This document shows positions 1-13,275 of a stretch of 64,000 nucleotides of DNA, piece by piece (the first letter of the stretch is position 1; every line of letters begins with the position of its first letter). The stretch is taken from the NCBI RefSeq assembly GCF_036417845.1, contig NC_090016.1, forward strand, positions 310,001 through 374,000, given 5' to 3'. The notes beneath the pieces are model-generated. The model was given only the letters and a program-made list of their open reading frames with translations. It searched no databases and had not been told where the DNA came from. Both the position numbers and the translations under genes were made by a program. This stretch comes from Apteryx mantelli. Its lineage: Eukaryota; Chordata; Aves; Apterygiformes; Apterygidae.

Positions 1-645
1 TCCCTCTGTCCATGCCTCTGTCCACCCCTCTGTCCATCCCTCCATCCCTGCATCCATCCCTGCATCCATCCCTCAGTCCATTCCTCCATCCCTCCGTCCA
101 TCCATCCATCCCTCCCTCCATCCCTCTATCCATCCATCCCTCTGTCCATCCATCCCTCCATCCAACCCTGCGTCCATTGCTCCATACAACCCTCCATCCA
201 TCTCTCCATCCATCCCTGTATCCATCCATCCCTCCATCTCTACATCCCTCCGTCCATCCCTCCGTCCATCCATCCTTCCATCCCTCTGTCCATCCATCCC
301 TCCATCCAACCCTGCGTCCGTTGCTCCGTCCAACCCTCCATCCATCTCTCCATCCATCCCTCCCTCCCTCCAACCCTGTATCCATCCATCCCTCCATCTC
401 TACATCCCTCCGTCCATCCCTCCCTCCATCCCTCCGTCCATCCATCCCTCTGTCCATCCCTCCCTCCATCCATCCCTCCATCCAACCCTGCGTCTGTTGC
501 TCCGTCCAACCCTCCATCCATCTCTCCATCCATCCCTCCCTCCCTCCCACCCTGTATCCATCCATCCCCCCATCGAACCCATTGTCTCTCCCTCCATCCC
601 TCCATTCTTCTGTTCCTCCATCCATCCCTCCATCCTCCCTCTCCT
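1..645. repeat. CCATCC-type tandem repeat with a ~180-bp higher-order unit
   Basis: Degenerate TCCATCCCTCCA repeats fill this stretch. A longer unit, including the phrases 'CCAACCCTGCGT' and 'ATCCATCTCTCCATCC', recurs about three times, starting near 153, 303 and 480. A very similar CCATC array (25340-26390) lies just 3' of the TM1 acceptor in upsilon-1. By analogy this end of the window is probably the CH4-TM intron of upsilon-2, close to its unseen membrane exons. No coding exon is visible here. Confidence 0.85.
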
Positions 646-3600
646 CCCTCTCTCCTTGCACCCGTCTGTCCTGCATCTCCCTCCTTGCATCTGTCTGTCC
701 TGCATCTCCCTCCTTGCATCTGTCTGTCCTGCATCTCCCTCCTTGCATCCGTCTGTCCTGCATCTCCCTCCTTGCATCCGTCTGTCCTGCATCTCCCTCC
801 TTGCACCCGTCTGTCCTGCATCTCCCTCCTTGCACCCGTCTGTCCTGCATCTCCCTCCTTGCATCCGTCTGTCCTGCATCTCCCTCCTTGCACCCGTCTG
901 TCCTGCATCTCCCTCCTTGCACCCGTCTGTCCTGCATCTCCCTCCTTGCACCCGTCTGTCCTGCATCTCCCTCCTTGCACCCGTCTGTCCTGCATCTCCC
1001 TCCTTGCATCCGTCTGTCCTGCATCTCCCTCCTTGCATCCGTCTGTCCTGCATCTCCCTCCTTGCATCCGTCTGTCCTGCATCTCCCTCCTTGCACCCGT
1101 CTGTCCTGCATCTCCCTCCTTGCATCTGTCTGTCCTGCATCTCCCTCCTTGCATCCGTCTGTCCTGCATCTCCCTCCTTGCACCCGTCTGTCCTGCATCT
1201 CCCTCCTTGCATCTGTCTGTCCGGCATCTCCCTCCTTGCATCCGTCTGTCCTGCATCTCCCTCCTTGCATCCGTCTGTCCTGCATCTCCCTCCTTGCATC
1301 CGTCTGTCCTGCATCTCCCTCCTTGCATCCGTCTGTCCTGCATCTCCCTCCTTGCATCCGTCTGTCCTGCATCTCCCTCCTTGCATCCGTCTGTCCTGCA
1401 TCTCCCTCCTTGCATCCGTCTGTCCTGCATCTCCCTCCTTGCACCCGTCTGTCCTGCATCTCCCTCCTTGCACCCGTCTGTCCTGCATCTCCCTCCTTGC
1501 ATCCGTCTGTCCTGCATCTCCCTCCTTGCATCCGTCTGTCCTGCATCTCCCTCCTTGCACCCGTCTGTCCTGCATCTCCCTCCTTGCATCCGTCTGTCCT
1601 GCATCTCCCTCCTTGCACCCGTCTGTCCTGCATCTCCCTCCTTGTATCCGTCTGTCCTGCATCTCCCTCCTTGCATCCGTCTGTCCTGCATCTCCCTCCT
1701 TGCATCCGTCTGTCCTGCATCTCCCTCCTTGCATCCGTCTGTCCTGCATCTCCCTCCTTGCACCCGTCTGTCCTGCATCTCCCCTCCTTGCATCCGTCTG
1801 TCCTGCATCTCCCTCCTTGTATCCGTCTGTCCTGCATCTCCCCTCCTTGCATCTGTCTGTCCTGCATCTCCCTCCTTGCATCCGTCTGTCCTGCATCTCC
1901 CTCCTTGCATCCGTCTGTCCTGCATCTCCCTCCTTGCATCCGTCTGTCCTGCATCTCCCTCCTTGCATCCGTCTGTCCTGCATCTCCCTCCTTGCACCCG
2001 TCTGTCCTGCATCTCCCTCCTTGCATCCGTCTGTCCTGCATCTCCCTCCTTGCACCCGTCTGTCCTGCATCTCCCCTCCTTGCATCCGTCTGTCCTGCAT
2101 CTCCCCTCCTTGCATCCGTCTGTCCTGCATCTCCCCTCCTTGCACCCGTCTGTCCTGCATCTCCCCTCCTTGCATCCGTCTGTCCTGCATCTCCCCTCCT
2201 TGCACCCGTCTGTCCTGCATCTCCCTCCTTGCATCCGTCTGTCCTGCATCTCCCTCCTTGCATCCGTCTGTCCTGCATCTCCCTCCTTGCATCCGTCTGT
2301 CCTGCATCTCCCTCCTTGCATCCGTCTGTCCTGCATCTCCCTCCTTGCATCCGTCTGTCCTGCATCTCCCTCCTTGCATCCGTCTGTCCTGCATCTCCCT
2401 CCTTGCACCCGTCTGTCCTGCATCTCCCTCCTTGCATCCGTCTGTCCTGCATCTCCCTCCTTGCACCCGTCTGTCCTGCATCTCCCCTCCTTGCATCCGT
2501 CTGTCCTGCATCTCCCTCCTTGCATCCGTCTGTCCTGCATCTCCCTCCTTGCATCCGTCTGTCCTGCATCTCCCTCCTTGCATCCGTCTGTCCTGCATCT
2601 CCCTCCTTGCATCCGTCTGTCCTGCATCTCCCTCCTTGCACCCGTCTGTCCTGCATCTCCCCTCCTTGCATCCGTCTGTCCTGCATCTCCCCTCCTTGCA
2701 TCCGTCTGTCCTGCATCTCCCTCCTTGCACCCGTCTGTCCTGCATCTCCCCTCCTTGCATCCGTCTGTCCTGCATCTCCCTCCTTGCATCCGTCTGTCCT
2801 GCATCTCCCTCCTTGCATCCGTCTGTCCTGCATCTCCCTCCTTGCATCCGTCTGTCCTGCATCTCCCTCCTTGCATCCGTCTGTCCTGCATCTCCCTCCT
2901 TGCATCCGTCTGTCCTGCATCTCCCTCCTTGCATCCGTCTGTCCTGCATCTCCCTCCTTGCACCCGTCTGTCCTGCATCTCCCTCCTTGCACCCGTCTGT
3001 CCTGCATCTCCCCTCCTTGCATCCGTCTGTCCTGCATCTCCCTCCTTGCATCCGTCTGTCCTGCATCTCCCCTCCTTGCATCCGTCTGTCCTGCATCTCC
3101 CTCCTTGCATCCGTCTGTCCTGCATCTCCCCTCCTTGCATCCGTCTGTCCTGCATCTCCCTCCTTGCACCCGTCTGTCCTGCATCTCCCCTCCTTGCATC
3201 CGTCTGTCCTGCATCTCCCTCCTTGCATCCGTCTGTCCTGCATCTCCCTCCTTGCATCCGTCTGTCCTGCATCTCCCTCCTTGCATCCGTCTGTCCTGCA
3301 TCTCCCCTCCTTGCATCCGTCTGTCCTGCATCTCCCTCCTTGCATCCGTCTGTCCTGCATCTCCCTCCTTGCATCCGTCTGTCCTGCATCTCCCTCCTTG
3401 CATCCGTCTGTCCTGCATCTCCCTCCTTGCATCCGTCTGTCCTGCATCTCCCCTCCTTGCACCCGTCTGTCCTGCATCTCCCTCCTTGCACCCGTCTGTC
3501 CTGCATCTCCCTCCTTGCATCCGTCTGTCCTGCATCTCCCTCCTTGCACCCGTCTGTCCTGCATCTCCCTCCTTGCATCCGTCTGTCCTGCATCTCCCTC

Positions 3601-6600
3601 CTTGCATCCGTCTGTCCTGCATCTCCCTCCTTGCATCCGTCTGTCCTGCATCTCCCTCCTTGCATCCGTCTGTCCTGCATCTCCCTCCTTGCATCCGTCT
3701 GTCCTGCATCTCCCTCCTTGCATCCGTCTGTCCTGCATCTCCCCTCCTTGCACCCGTCTGTCCTGCATCTCCCTCCTTGCATCCGTCTGTCCTGCATCTC
3801 CCTCCTTGCATCTGTCTGTCCTGCATCTCCCTCCTTGCACCCGTCTGTCCTGCATCTCCCTCCTCGCATCCGTCTGTCCTGCATCTCCCTCCTTGCATCC
3901 GTCTGTCCTGCATCTCCCTCCTTGCACCCGTCTGTCCTGCATCTCCCTCCTTGCATCCGTCTGTCCTGCATCTCCCTCCTTGCACCCGTCTGTCCTGCAT
4001 CTCCCTCCTTGCATCCGTCTGTCCTGCATCTCCCTCCTTGCATCCGTCTGTCCTGCATCTCCCTCCTTGCACCCGTCTGTCCTGCATCTCCCTCCTTGCA
4101 TCCGTCTGTCCTGCATCTCCCTCCTTGCACCCGTCTGTCCTGCATCTCCCTCCTTGCATCTGTCTGTCCTGCATCTCCCTCCTTGCATCCGTCTGTCCTG
4201 CATCTCCCTCCTTGCATCCGTCTGTCCTGCATCTCCCTCCTTGCATCCGTCTGTCCTGCATCTCCCTCCTTGCACCCGTCTGTCCTGCATCTCCCTCCTT
4301 GCATCCGTCTGTCCTGCATCTCCCTCCTTGCACCCGTCTGTCCTGCATCTCCCTCCTTGCACCCGTCTGTCCTGCATCTCCCTCCTTGCATCCGTCTGTC
4401 CTGCATCTCCCTCCTTGCATCTGTCTGTCCTGCATCTCCCTCCTTGCATCCGTCTGTCCTGCATCTCCCTCCTTGCATCCGTCTGTCCTGCATCTCCCTC
4501 CTTGCATCTGTCTGTCCTGCATCTCCCTCCTTGCACCTGTCTGTCCTGCATCTCCCTCCTTGCATCCGTCTGTCCTGCATCTCCCTCCTTGCATCTGTCT
4601 GTCCTGCATCTCCCTCCTTGCACCCGTCTGTCCTGCATCTCCCTCCTTGCACCCGTCTGTCCTGCATCTCCCTCCTTGCATCCGTCTGTCCTGCATCTCC
4701 CTCCTTGCACCCGTCTGTCCTGCATCTCCCTCCTTGCATCCGTCTGTCCTGCATCTCCCTCCTTGCACCCGTCTGTCCTGCATCTCCCCTCCTTGCATCC
4801 GTCTGTCCTGCATCTCCCTCCTTGCATCCGTCTGTCCTGCATCTCCCTCCTTGCACCCGTCTGTCCTGCATCTCCCTCCTTGCATCCGTCTGTCCTGCAT
4901 CTCCCTCCTTGCATCCGTCTGTCCTGCATCTCCCTCCTTGCACCCGTCTGTCCTGCATCTCCCTCCTTGCATCCGTCTGTCCTGCATCTCCCTCCTTGCA
5001 TCCGTCTGTCCTGCATCTCCCTCCTTGCACCCGTCTGTCCTGCATCTCCCTCCTTGCATCCGTCTGTCCTGCATCTCCCTCCTTGCATCTGTCTGTCCTG
5101 CATCTCCCTCCTTGCATCCGTCTGTCCTGCATCTCCCTCCTTGCATCCGTCTGTCCTGCATCTCCCTCCTTGCATCCGTCTGTCCTGCATCTCCCTCCTT
5201 GCATCCGTCTGTCCTGCATCTCCCCTCCTTGCACCCGTCTGTCCTGCATCTCCCTCCTTGCATCCGTCTGTCCTGCATCTCCCTCCTTGCACCCGTCTGT
5301 CCTGCATCTCCCCTCCTTGCATCCGTCTGTCCTGCATCTCCCTCCTTGCATCCGTCTGTCCTGCATCTCCCTCCTTGCATCCGTCTGTCCTGCATCTCCC
5401 TCCTTGCATCTGTCTGTCCTGCATCTCCCTCCTTGCATCCGTCTGTCCTGCATCTCCCCTCCTTGCATCCGTCTGTCCTGCATCTCCCTCCTTGCATCCG
5501 TCTGTCCTGCATCTCCCTCCTTGCATCCGTCTGTCCTGCATCTCCCTCCTTGCATCCGTCTGTCCTGCATCTCCCTCCTTGCACCCGTCTGTCCTGCATC
5601 TCCCTCCTTGCACCCGTCTGTCCTGCATCTCCCTCCTTGCATCCGTCTGTCCTGCATCTCCCTCCTTGCATCCGTCTGTCCTGCATCTCCCTCCTTGCAT
5701 CCGTCTGTCCTGCATCTCCCTCCTTGCACCCGTCTGTCCTGCATCTCCCTCCTTGCACCCGTCTGTCCTGCATCTCCCTCCTTGCATCCGTCTGTCCTGC
5801 ATCTCCCTCCTTGCATCCGTCTGTCCTGCATCTCCCTCCTTGCATCTGTCTGTCCTGCATCTCCCTCCTTGCATCCGTCTGTCCTGCATCTCCCTCCTTG
5901 CACCCGTCTGTCCTGCATCTCCCTCCTTGCATCCGTCTGTCCTGCATCTCCCTCCTTGCATCCGTCTGTCCTGCATCTCCCTCCTTGCACCCGTCTGTCC
6001 TGCATCTCCCTCCTTGCATCCGTCTGTCCTGCATCTCCCTCCTTGCATCCGTCTGTCCTGCATCTCCCCTCCTTGCACCCGTCTGTCCTGCATCTCCCTC
6101 CTTGCATCCGTCTGTCCTGCATCTCCCTCCTTGCATCCGTCTGTCCTGCATCTCCCTCCTTGCATCCGTCTGTCCTGCATCTCCCTCCTTGCACCCGTCT
6201 GTCCTGCATCTCCCTCCTTGCACCCGTCTGTCCTGCATCTCCCTCCTTGCATCCGTCTGTCCTGCATCTCCCTCCTTGCACCCGTCTGTCCTGCATCTCC
6301 CTCCTTGCACCCGTCTGTCCTGCATCTCCCTCCTTGCATCCGTCTGTCCTGCATCTCCCTCCTTGCACCCGTCTGTCCTGCATCTCCCTCCTTGCACCCG
6401 TCTGTCCTGCATCTCCCTCCTTGCATCCGTCTGTCCTGCATCTCCCTCCTTGCATCCGTCTGTCCTGCATCTCCCTCCTTGCATCCGTCTGTCCTGCATC
6501 TCCCTCCTTGCACCCGTCTGTCCTGCATCTCCCTCCTTGCACCCGTCTGTCCTGCATCTCCCTCCTTGCATCCGTCTGTCCTGCATCTCCCTCCTTGCAC

Positions 6601-9600
6601 CCGTCTGTCCTGCATCTCCCTCCTTGCATCCGTCTGTCCTGCATCTCCCTCCTTGCATCCGTCTGTCCTGCATCTCCCTCCTTGCATCCGTCTGTCCTGC
6701 ATCTCCCTCCTTGCATCCGTCTGTCCTGCATCTCCCTCCTTGCATCCGTCTGTCCTGCATCTCCCTCCTTGCATCCGTCTGTCCTGCATCTCCCTCCTTG
6801 CATCCGTCTGTCCTGCATCTCCCTCCTTGCATCCGTCTGTCCTGCATCTCCCTCCTTGCATCCGTCTGTCCTGCATCTCCCTCCTTGCATCCGTCTGTCC
6901 TGCATCTCCCTCCTTGCATCCGTCTGTCCTGCATCTCCCTCCTTGCACCCGTCTGTCCTGCATCTCCCTCCTTGCATCCGTCTGTCCTGCATCTCCCTCC
7001 TTGCATCCGTCTGTCCTGCATCTCCCTCCTTGCACCCGTCTGTCCTGCATCTCCCTCCTTGCATCCGTCTGTCCTGCATCTCCCTCCTTGCATCCGTCTG
7101 TCCTGCATCTCCCTCCTTGCATCCGTCTGTCCTGCATCTCCCTCCTTGCACCCGTCTGTCCTGCATCTCCCTCCTTGCATCCGTCTGTCCTGCATCTCCC
7201 TCCTTGCATCCGTCTGTCCTGCATCTCCCTCCTTGCACCCGTCTGTCCTGCATCTCCCTCCTTGCATCCGTCTGTCCTGCATCTCCCTCCTTGCATCCGT
7301 CTGTCCTGCATCTCCCTCCTTGCATCCGTCTGTCCTGCATCTCCCTCCTTGCATCCGTCTGTCCTGCATCTCCCTCCTTGCATCCGTCTGTCCTGCATCT
7401 CCCTCCTTGCACCCGTCTGTCCTGCATCTCCCTCCTTGCATCCGTCTGTCCTGCATCTCCCTCCTTGCACCCGTCTGTCCTGCATCTCCCTCCTTGCATC
7501 CGTCTGTCCTGCATCTCCCTCCTTGCATCCGTCTGTCCTGCATCTCCCTCCTTGCATCCGTCTGTCCTGCATCTCCCCTCCTTACATCCGTCTGTCCTGC
7601 ATCTCCCTCCTTGCAACCGTCTGTCCTGCATCTCCCTCCTTGCACCCGTCTGTCCTGCATCTCCCTCCTTGCATCCGTCTGTCCTGCATCTCCCTCCTTG
7701 CATCCGTCTGTCCTGCATCTCCCTCCTTGCACCCGTCTGTCCTGCATCTCCCTCCTTGCATCCGTCTGTCCTGCATCTCCCTCCTTGCATCCGTCTGTCC
7801 TGCATCTCCCTCCTTGCACCCGTCTGTCCTGCATCTCCCTCCTTGCACCCGTCTGTCCTGCATCTCCCTCCTTGCATCCGTCTGTCCTGCATCTCCCTCC
7901 TTGCATCCGTCTGTCCTGCATCTCCCTCCTTGCATCTGTCTGTCCTGCATCTCCCTCCTTGCATCCGTCTGTCCTGCATCTCCCTCCTTGCATCCGTCTG
8001 TCCTGCATCTCCCTCCTTGCATCCGTCTGTCCTGCATCTCCCTCCTTGCATCCGTCTGTCCTGCATCTCCCTCCTTGCATCCGTCTGTCCTGCATCTCCC
8101 TCCTTGCATCCATCTGTCCTGCATCTCCCTCCTTGCATCCGTCTGTCCTGCATCTCCCTCCTTGCACCCGTCTGTCCTGCATCTCCCTCCTTGCACCCGT
8201 CTGTCCTGCATCTCCCTCCTTGCACCCGTCTGTCTTGCATCTCCCTCCTTGCATCCGTCTGTCCTGCATCTCCCTCCTTGCATCCGTCTGTCCTGCATCT
8301 CCCTCCTTGCACCCGTCTGTCCTGCATCTCCCTCCTTGCATCCGTCTGTCCTGCATCTCCCTCCTTGCACCCGTCTGTCCTGCATCTCCCTCCTTGCATC
8401 CGTCTGTCCTGCATCTCCCTCCTTGCACCCGTCTGTCCTGCATCTCCCTCCTTGCACCCGTCTGTCCTGCATCTCCCCTCCTTGCATCCGTCTGTCCTGC
8501 ATCTCCCTCCTTGCATCCGTCTGTCCTGCATCTCCCCTCCTTGCATCCGTCTGTCCTGCATCTCCCTCCTTGCATCCGTCTGTCCTGCATCTCCCTCCTT
8601 GCATCCGTCTGTCCTGCATCTCCCCTCCTTGCACCCGTCTGTCCTGCATCTCCCTCCTTGCATCCGTCTGTCCTGCATCTCCCTCCTTGCATCCGTCTGT
8701 CCTGCATCTCCCTCCTTGCATCCGTCTGTCCTGCATCTCCCTCCTTGCATCCGTCTGTCCTGCATCTCCCTCCTTGCATCCGTCTGTCCTGCATCTCCCT
8801 CCTTGCATCCGTCTGTCCTGCATCTCCCTCCTTGCACCCGTCTGTCCTGCATCTCCCTCCTTGCATCCGTCTGTCCTGCATCTCCCTCCTTGCATCCGTC
8901 TGTCCTGCATCTCCCTCCTTGCATCCGTCTGTCCTGCATCTCCCTCCTTGCATCCGTCTGTCCTGCATCTCCCCTCCTTGCATCCGTCTGTCCTGCATCT
9001 CCCTCCTTGCATCCGTCTGTCCTGCATCTCCCTCCTTGCATCCGTCTGTCCTGCATCTCCCTCCTTGCACCCGTCTGTCCTGCATCTCCCTCCTTGCATC
9101 CGTCTGTCCTGCATCTCCCTCCTTGCATCCGTCTGTCCTGCATCTCCCTCCTTGCATCCGTCTGTCCTGCATCTCCCTCCTTGCATCCGTCTGTCCTGCA
9201 TCTCCCCTCCTTGCATCCGTCTGTCCTGCATCTCCCTCCTTGCACCCGTCTGTCCTGCATCTCCCTCCTTGCATCCGTCTGTCCTGCATCTCCCTCCTTG
9301 CATCTGTCTGTCCTGCATCTCCCTCCTTGCACCCGTCTGTCCTGCATCTCCCTCCTTGCACCCGTCTGTCCTGCATCTCCCTCCTTGCATCCGTCTGTCC
9401 TGCATCTCCCTCCTTGCATCCGTCTGTCCTGCATCTCCCTCCTTGCACCCGTCTGTCCTGCATCTCCCTCCTTGCATCCGTCTGTCCTGCATCTCCCTCC
9501 TTGCATCTGTCTGTCCGGCATCTCCCTCCTTGCACCCGTCTGTCCTGCATCTCCCTCCTTGCATCCGTCTGTCCTGCATCTCCCTCCTTGCATCCGTCTG

Positions 9601-12045
9601 TCCTGCATCTCCCTCCTTGCATCCGTCTGTCCTGCATCTCCCTCCTTGCACCCGTCTGTCCTGCATCTCCCTCCTTGCATCCATCTGTCCTGCATCTCCC
9701 TCCTTGCACCCGTCTGTCCTGCATCTCCCTCCTTGCATCCGTCTGTCCTGCATCTCCCTCCTTGCATCCGTCTGTCCTGCATCTCCCTCCTTGCATCTGT
9801 CTGTCCTGCATCTCCCTCCTTGCATCCGTCTGTCCTGCATCTCCCTCCTTGCATCTGTCTGTCCTGCATCTCCCTCCTTGCATCCGTCTGTCCTGCATCT
9901 CCCTCCTTGCATCCGTCTGTCCTGCATCTCCCTCCTTGCATCCGTCTGTCCTGCATCTCCCTCCTTGCATCCGTCTGTCCTGCATCTCCCTCCTTGCATC
10001 TGTCTGTCCTGCATCTCCCTCCTTGCATCCGTCTGTCCTGCATCTCCCTCCTTGCATCCGTCTGTCCTGCATCTCCCTCCTTGCACCCGTCTGTCCTGCA
10101 TCTCCCTCCTTGCATCCGTCTGTCCTGCATCTCCCTCCTTGCACCCGTCTGTCCTGCATCTCCCTCCTTGCATCCGTCTGTCCTGCATCTCCCTCCTTGC
10201 ATCCGTCTGTCCTGCATCTCCCTCCTTGCACCCGTCTGTCCTGCATCTCCCTCCTTGCATCCGTCTGTCCTGCATCTCCCTCCTTGCACCCGTCTGTCCT
10301 GCATCTCCCTCCTTGCATCCGTCTGTCCTGCATCTCCCTCCTTGCATCCGTCTGTCCTGCATCTCCCTCCTTGCATCCGTCTGTCCTGCATCTCCCTCCT
10401 TGCATCCATCTGTCCTGCATCTCCCTCCTTGCATCCGTCTGTCCTGCATCTCCCTCCTTGCATCCGTCTGTCCTGCATCTCCCTCCTTGCACCCGTCTGT
10501 CCTGCATCTCCCTCCTTGCATCCGTCTGTCCTGCATCTCCCTCCTTGCACCCGTCTGTCCTGCATCTCCCTCCTTGCATCCGTCTGTCCTGCATCTCCCT
10601 CCTTGCACCCGTCTGTCCTGCATCTCCCTCCTTGCATCCGTCTGTCCTGCATCTCCCTCCTTGCACCCGTCTGTCCTGCATCTCCCTCCTTGCATCCGTC
10701 TGTCCTGCATCTCCCTCCTTGCACCCGTCTGTCCTGCATCTCCCCTCCTTGCATCCGTCTGTCCTGCATCTCCCTCCTTGCATCCGTCTGTCCTGCATCT
10801 CCCTCCTTGCATCTGTCTGTCCTGCATCTCCCTCCTTGCACCCGTCTGTCCTGCATCTCCCTCCTTGCACCCGTCTGTCCTGCATCTCCCTCCTTGCATC
10901 CGTCTGTCCTGCATCTCCCTCCTTGCACCCGTCTGTCCTGCATCTCCCTCCTTGCATCCGTCTGTCCTGCATCTCCCTCCTTGCATCCGTCTGTCCTGCA
11001 TCTCCCTCCTTGCATCCGTCTGTCCTGCATCTCCCTCCTTGCATCCGTCTGTCCTGCATCTCCCTCCTTGCATCCGTCTGTCCTGCATCTCCCTCCTTGC
11101 ATCCGTCTGTCCTGCATCTCCCTCCTTGCACCCGTCTGTCCTGCATCTCCCTCCTTGCATCCGTCTGTCCTGCATCTCCCTCCTTGCATCCGTCTGTCCT
11201 GCATCTCCCTCCTTGCACCCGTCTGTCCTGCATCTCCCTCCTTGCATCCGTCTGTCCTGCATCTCCCTCCTTGCATCCGTCTGTCCTGCATCTCCCTCCT
11301 TGCATCCGTCTGTCCTGCATCTCCCTCCTTGCATCCGTCTGTCCTGCATCTCCCCTCCTTGCATCCGTCTGTCCTGCATCTCCCCTCCTTGCATCCGTCT
11401 GTCCTGCATCTCCCTCCTTGCATCCGTCTGTCCTGCATCTCCCTCCTTGCATCCGTCTGTCCTGCATCTCCCTCCTTGCACCCGTCTGTCCTGTATCTCC
11501 CTCCTTGCATCCGTCTGTCCTGCATCTCCCTCCTTGCACCCGTCTGTCCTGCATCTCCCTCCTTGCATCCGTCTGTCCTGCATCTCCCTCCTTGCACCCG
11601 TCTGTCCTGCATCTCCCTCCTTGCATCCGTCTGTCCTGCATCTCCCTCCTTGCATCTGTCTGTCCTGCATCTCCCTCCTTGCATCCGTCTGTCCTGCATC
11701 TCCCTCCTTGCATCCGTCTGTCCTGCATCTCCCTCCTTGCATCTGTCTGTCCTGCATCTCCCTCCTTGCATCCGTCTGTCCTGCATCTCCCTCCTTGCAT
11801 CCGTCTGTCCTGCATCTCCCTCCTTGCATCTGTCTGTCCTGCATCTCCCTCCTTGCATCTGTCTGTCCTGCATCTCCCTCCTTGCACCCGTCTGTCCGTG
11901 CATCTCCCCTCCTTGCACCCGTCTGTCCTGCATCTCCCCTCCTTGCATCCGTCTGTCCTGCATCTCCCCTCCTTGCACCCGTCTGTCCTGCATCTCCCTC
12001 CTTGCATCCGTCTGTCCTGCATCTCCCTCCTTGCGCCCGTCTCTC
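646..12045. repeat. 11.4-kb minisatellite, 29-bp unit, about 390 copies
   Basis: The unit runs CTGCATCTCCCTCC then TTGCATCCGTCTGTC (29 bp). It is nearly uniform and has two main variable positions (GCATCC, GCACCC or GCATCTGT). Scattered 30-bp units carry one extra C in the CTCCC run. Each unit holds two TGCA palindromes. The plus-strand unit contains no stop codon, so all plus frames, and much of the minus strand, stay open for thousands of codons; this is not coding. The array lies 3' of upsilon-2 CH4 and probably forms most of its CH4-TM intron. Confidence 0.95.
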
Positions 12046-12100
12046 CGTGCACCCCACGCTCCCGCACGCACACGCACACGCAGCCGCTCGCTTCCATGCT

Positions 12101-12106
12101 TTTATT
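12101..12106 (-). terminator. IGHY: Poly(A) signal AATAAA of secreted upsilon-2
   Basis: TTTATT on the plus strand reads AATAAA on the gene strand, 45 bases 3' of the upsilon-2 CH4 stop codon. The very short 3' UTR is normal for the secreted form of Ig constant genes. The 29-bp array begins immediately beyond. Confidence 0.85.
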
Positions 12107-12150
12107 GGCGGGGTGCCGGCACCGGCCCCGGGGGCGACGCGCCGGCTGCC

Positions 12151-12491
12151 TCATTTACCGGGCGCGCGGGCGACGGCGCGCTGCACGAACTTCATGGGCA
12201 GCGCCTCGTGCACCACCATGCAGGCGTAGGTGCTGCCCTGCTCCCAGGCGTCGCGCGGCACCGCCAGGCGGCTGTAGAGGAAGAAGGCGCCGTCGGCGCC
12301 CCGCTCGCGCGCCGGCGGCCCCGTGTCGGCCTCGGAGGCCTCCAGCGCTGCCTGGTTCTTCAGCCACTGCACCGACACGGCCTCCGGGTAGAAGCCGCGC
12401 ACCAGGCACGTGAGGCTGAGCGTGGCGGAGCGGCTGCTCAGCTCCTCCGGGTGCGGCGGCAGCAGGTAGACGCTGGGCGCCAGGCGCTTGC
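12151..12491 (-). CDS. IGHY: upsilon-2 CH4 exon with secretory terminus
   Basis: Encodes [17 protein letters not shown] through [12 protein letters not shown] and a TGA stop. It is a C1-set Ig domain with its Cys pair in [12 protein letters not shown] and [11 protein letters not shown], and Trp in VQWLK. The acceptor AG precedes 12491 and the exon begins with two bases of a split Gly codon. GGTAAA at the Gly-Lys end is the donor for splicing to membrane exons; unspliced, it gives the secreted C-terminus GK. There is no mu- or alpha-like tailpiece, as expected for IgY. Confidence 0.95.
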
Positions 12492-13275
12492 CTGGGGGAC
12501 GAGGCGGGGGGGAAAGGGTGAGGCGGGGGGGCGACGCGGGGCGCGATGCGATGCAAATGCCCATTCAATGCAAGGAGATGTGCAATGCAATGCAATGCAG
12601 GAGTGATGCAAGGAGATGTGCAATGCAAAGCAGGTGCAATGCAAGGGAATGTGCAATGCAATGCAAAGTAGGTGCAATTCAATGCCAGTGCAATGCAAGG
12701 GGATGTGCAATGTGATGCAAAGCAGGTGCAATGCAAGGGGAGGTGCAATGCAATGCCAGTGCAATGCAAGGGGATGTGCAATGCAATGCAAAGTAGGTGC
12801 AATTCAATGCCAGTGCAATGCAAGGGGATGTGCAATGTGATGCAAAGCAGGTGCAATGCAAGGGGAGGTGCAATGCAATGCCAGTGCAATGCAAGGGGAT
12901 GTGCAATGCAATGCAAAGTAGGTGCAATGCAAGGGGATGTGCAATGCAATGCAAAGCAGGTGCAATGCAAGGGGAGGTGCAATGCAATGCAATGCCAGTG
13001 CAGTGCGAAGGGATGGGCAATACGATGTGATGCCAGTGCGATGCAAGGGGATGGGCAATGGGATGCAATGAGGGAGGGATGCAATGGGATGTGCAATGCA
13101 GGTGCAATGCAAGGGGATGTGCAATGCAATGCAATGCAATGCAGGAGTGATGCAATGGGATGTGCAATGCAGGTGCAATGCAAAGCAACGTGCAATGCAA
13201 TTCAATGCCGGTGCAATGCAAAGGGATGTGCAGCGCGATGCAACGCGGGCGGGACGCGTCGCGTTTCGGACCTAC
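12492..13275 (-). repeat. upsilon-2 CH3-CH4 intron: GTGCAATGCAA minisatellite
   Basis: From about 12550 to 13235 the intron consists of GTGCAATGCAATGCAAAGCA-like units, with a ~120-bp higher-order copy (12668-12785 against 12787-12905). It contains one ATGCAAAT octamer at 12551-12558. Intron ends are GT...AG on the minus strand. No coding sequence is seen. Confidence 0.85.

Noticed and set aside
646-12045. CRISPR-like array (29-bp repeats)
   Set aside because: There are no unique spacers between units, the repeats are directly adjacent, and the locus is vertebrate.
12-12606. Open frames of about 1,500 to 4,100 codons on both strands encoding Ser/Pro/Cys/Leu or Gly/Arg/Asp-rich repeats
   Set aside because: They follow from a stop-free 29-bp tandem unit and run into the antisense of the true upsilon-2 CH4 exon. 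The same peptide appears in all plus frames; there is no non-repeat coding domain.
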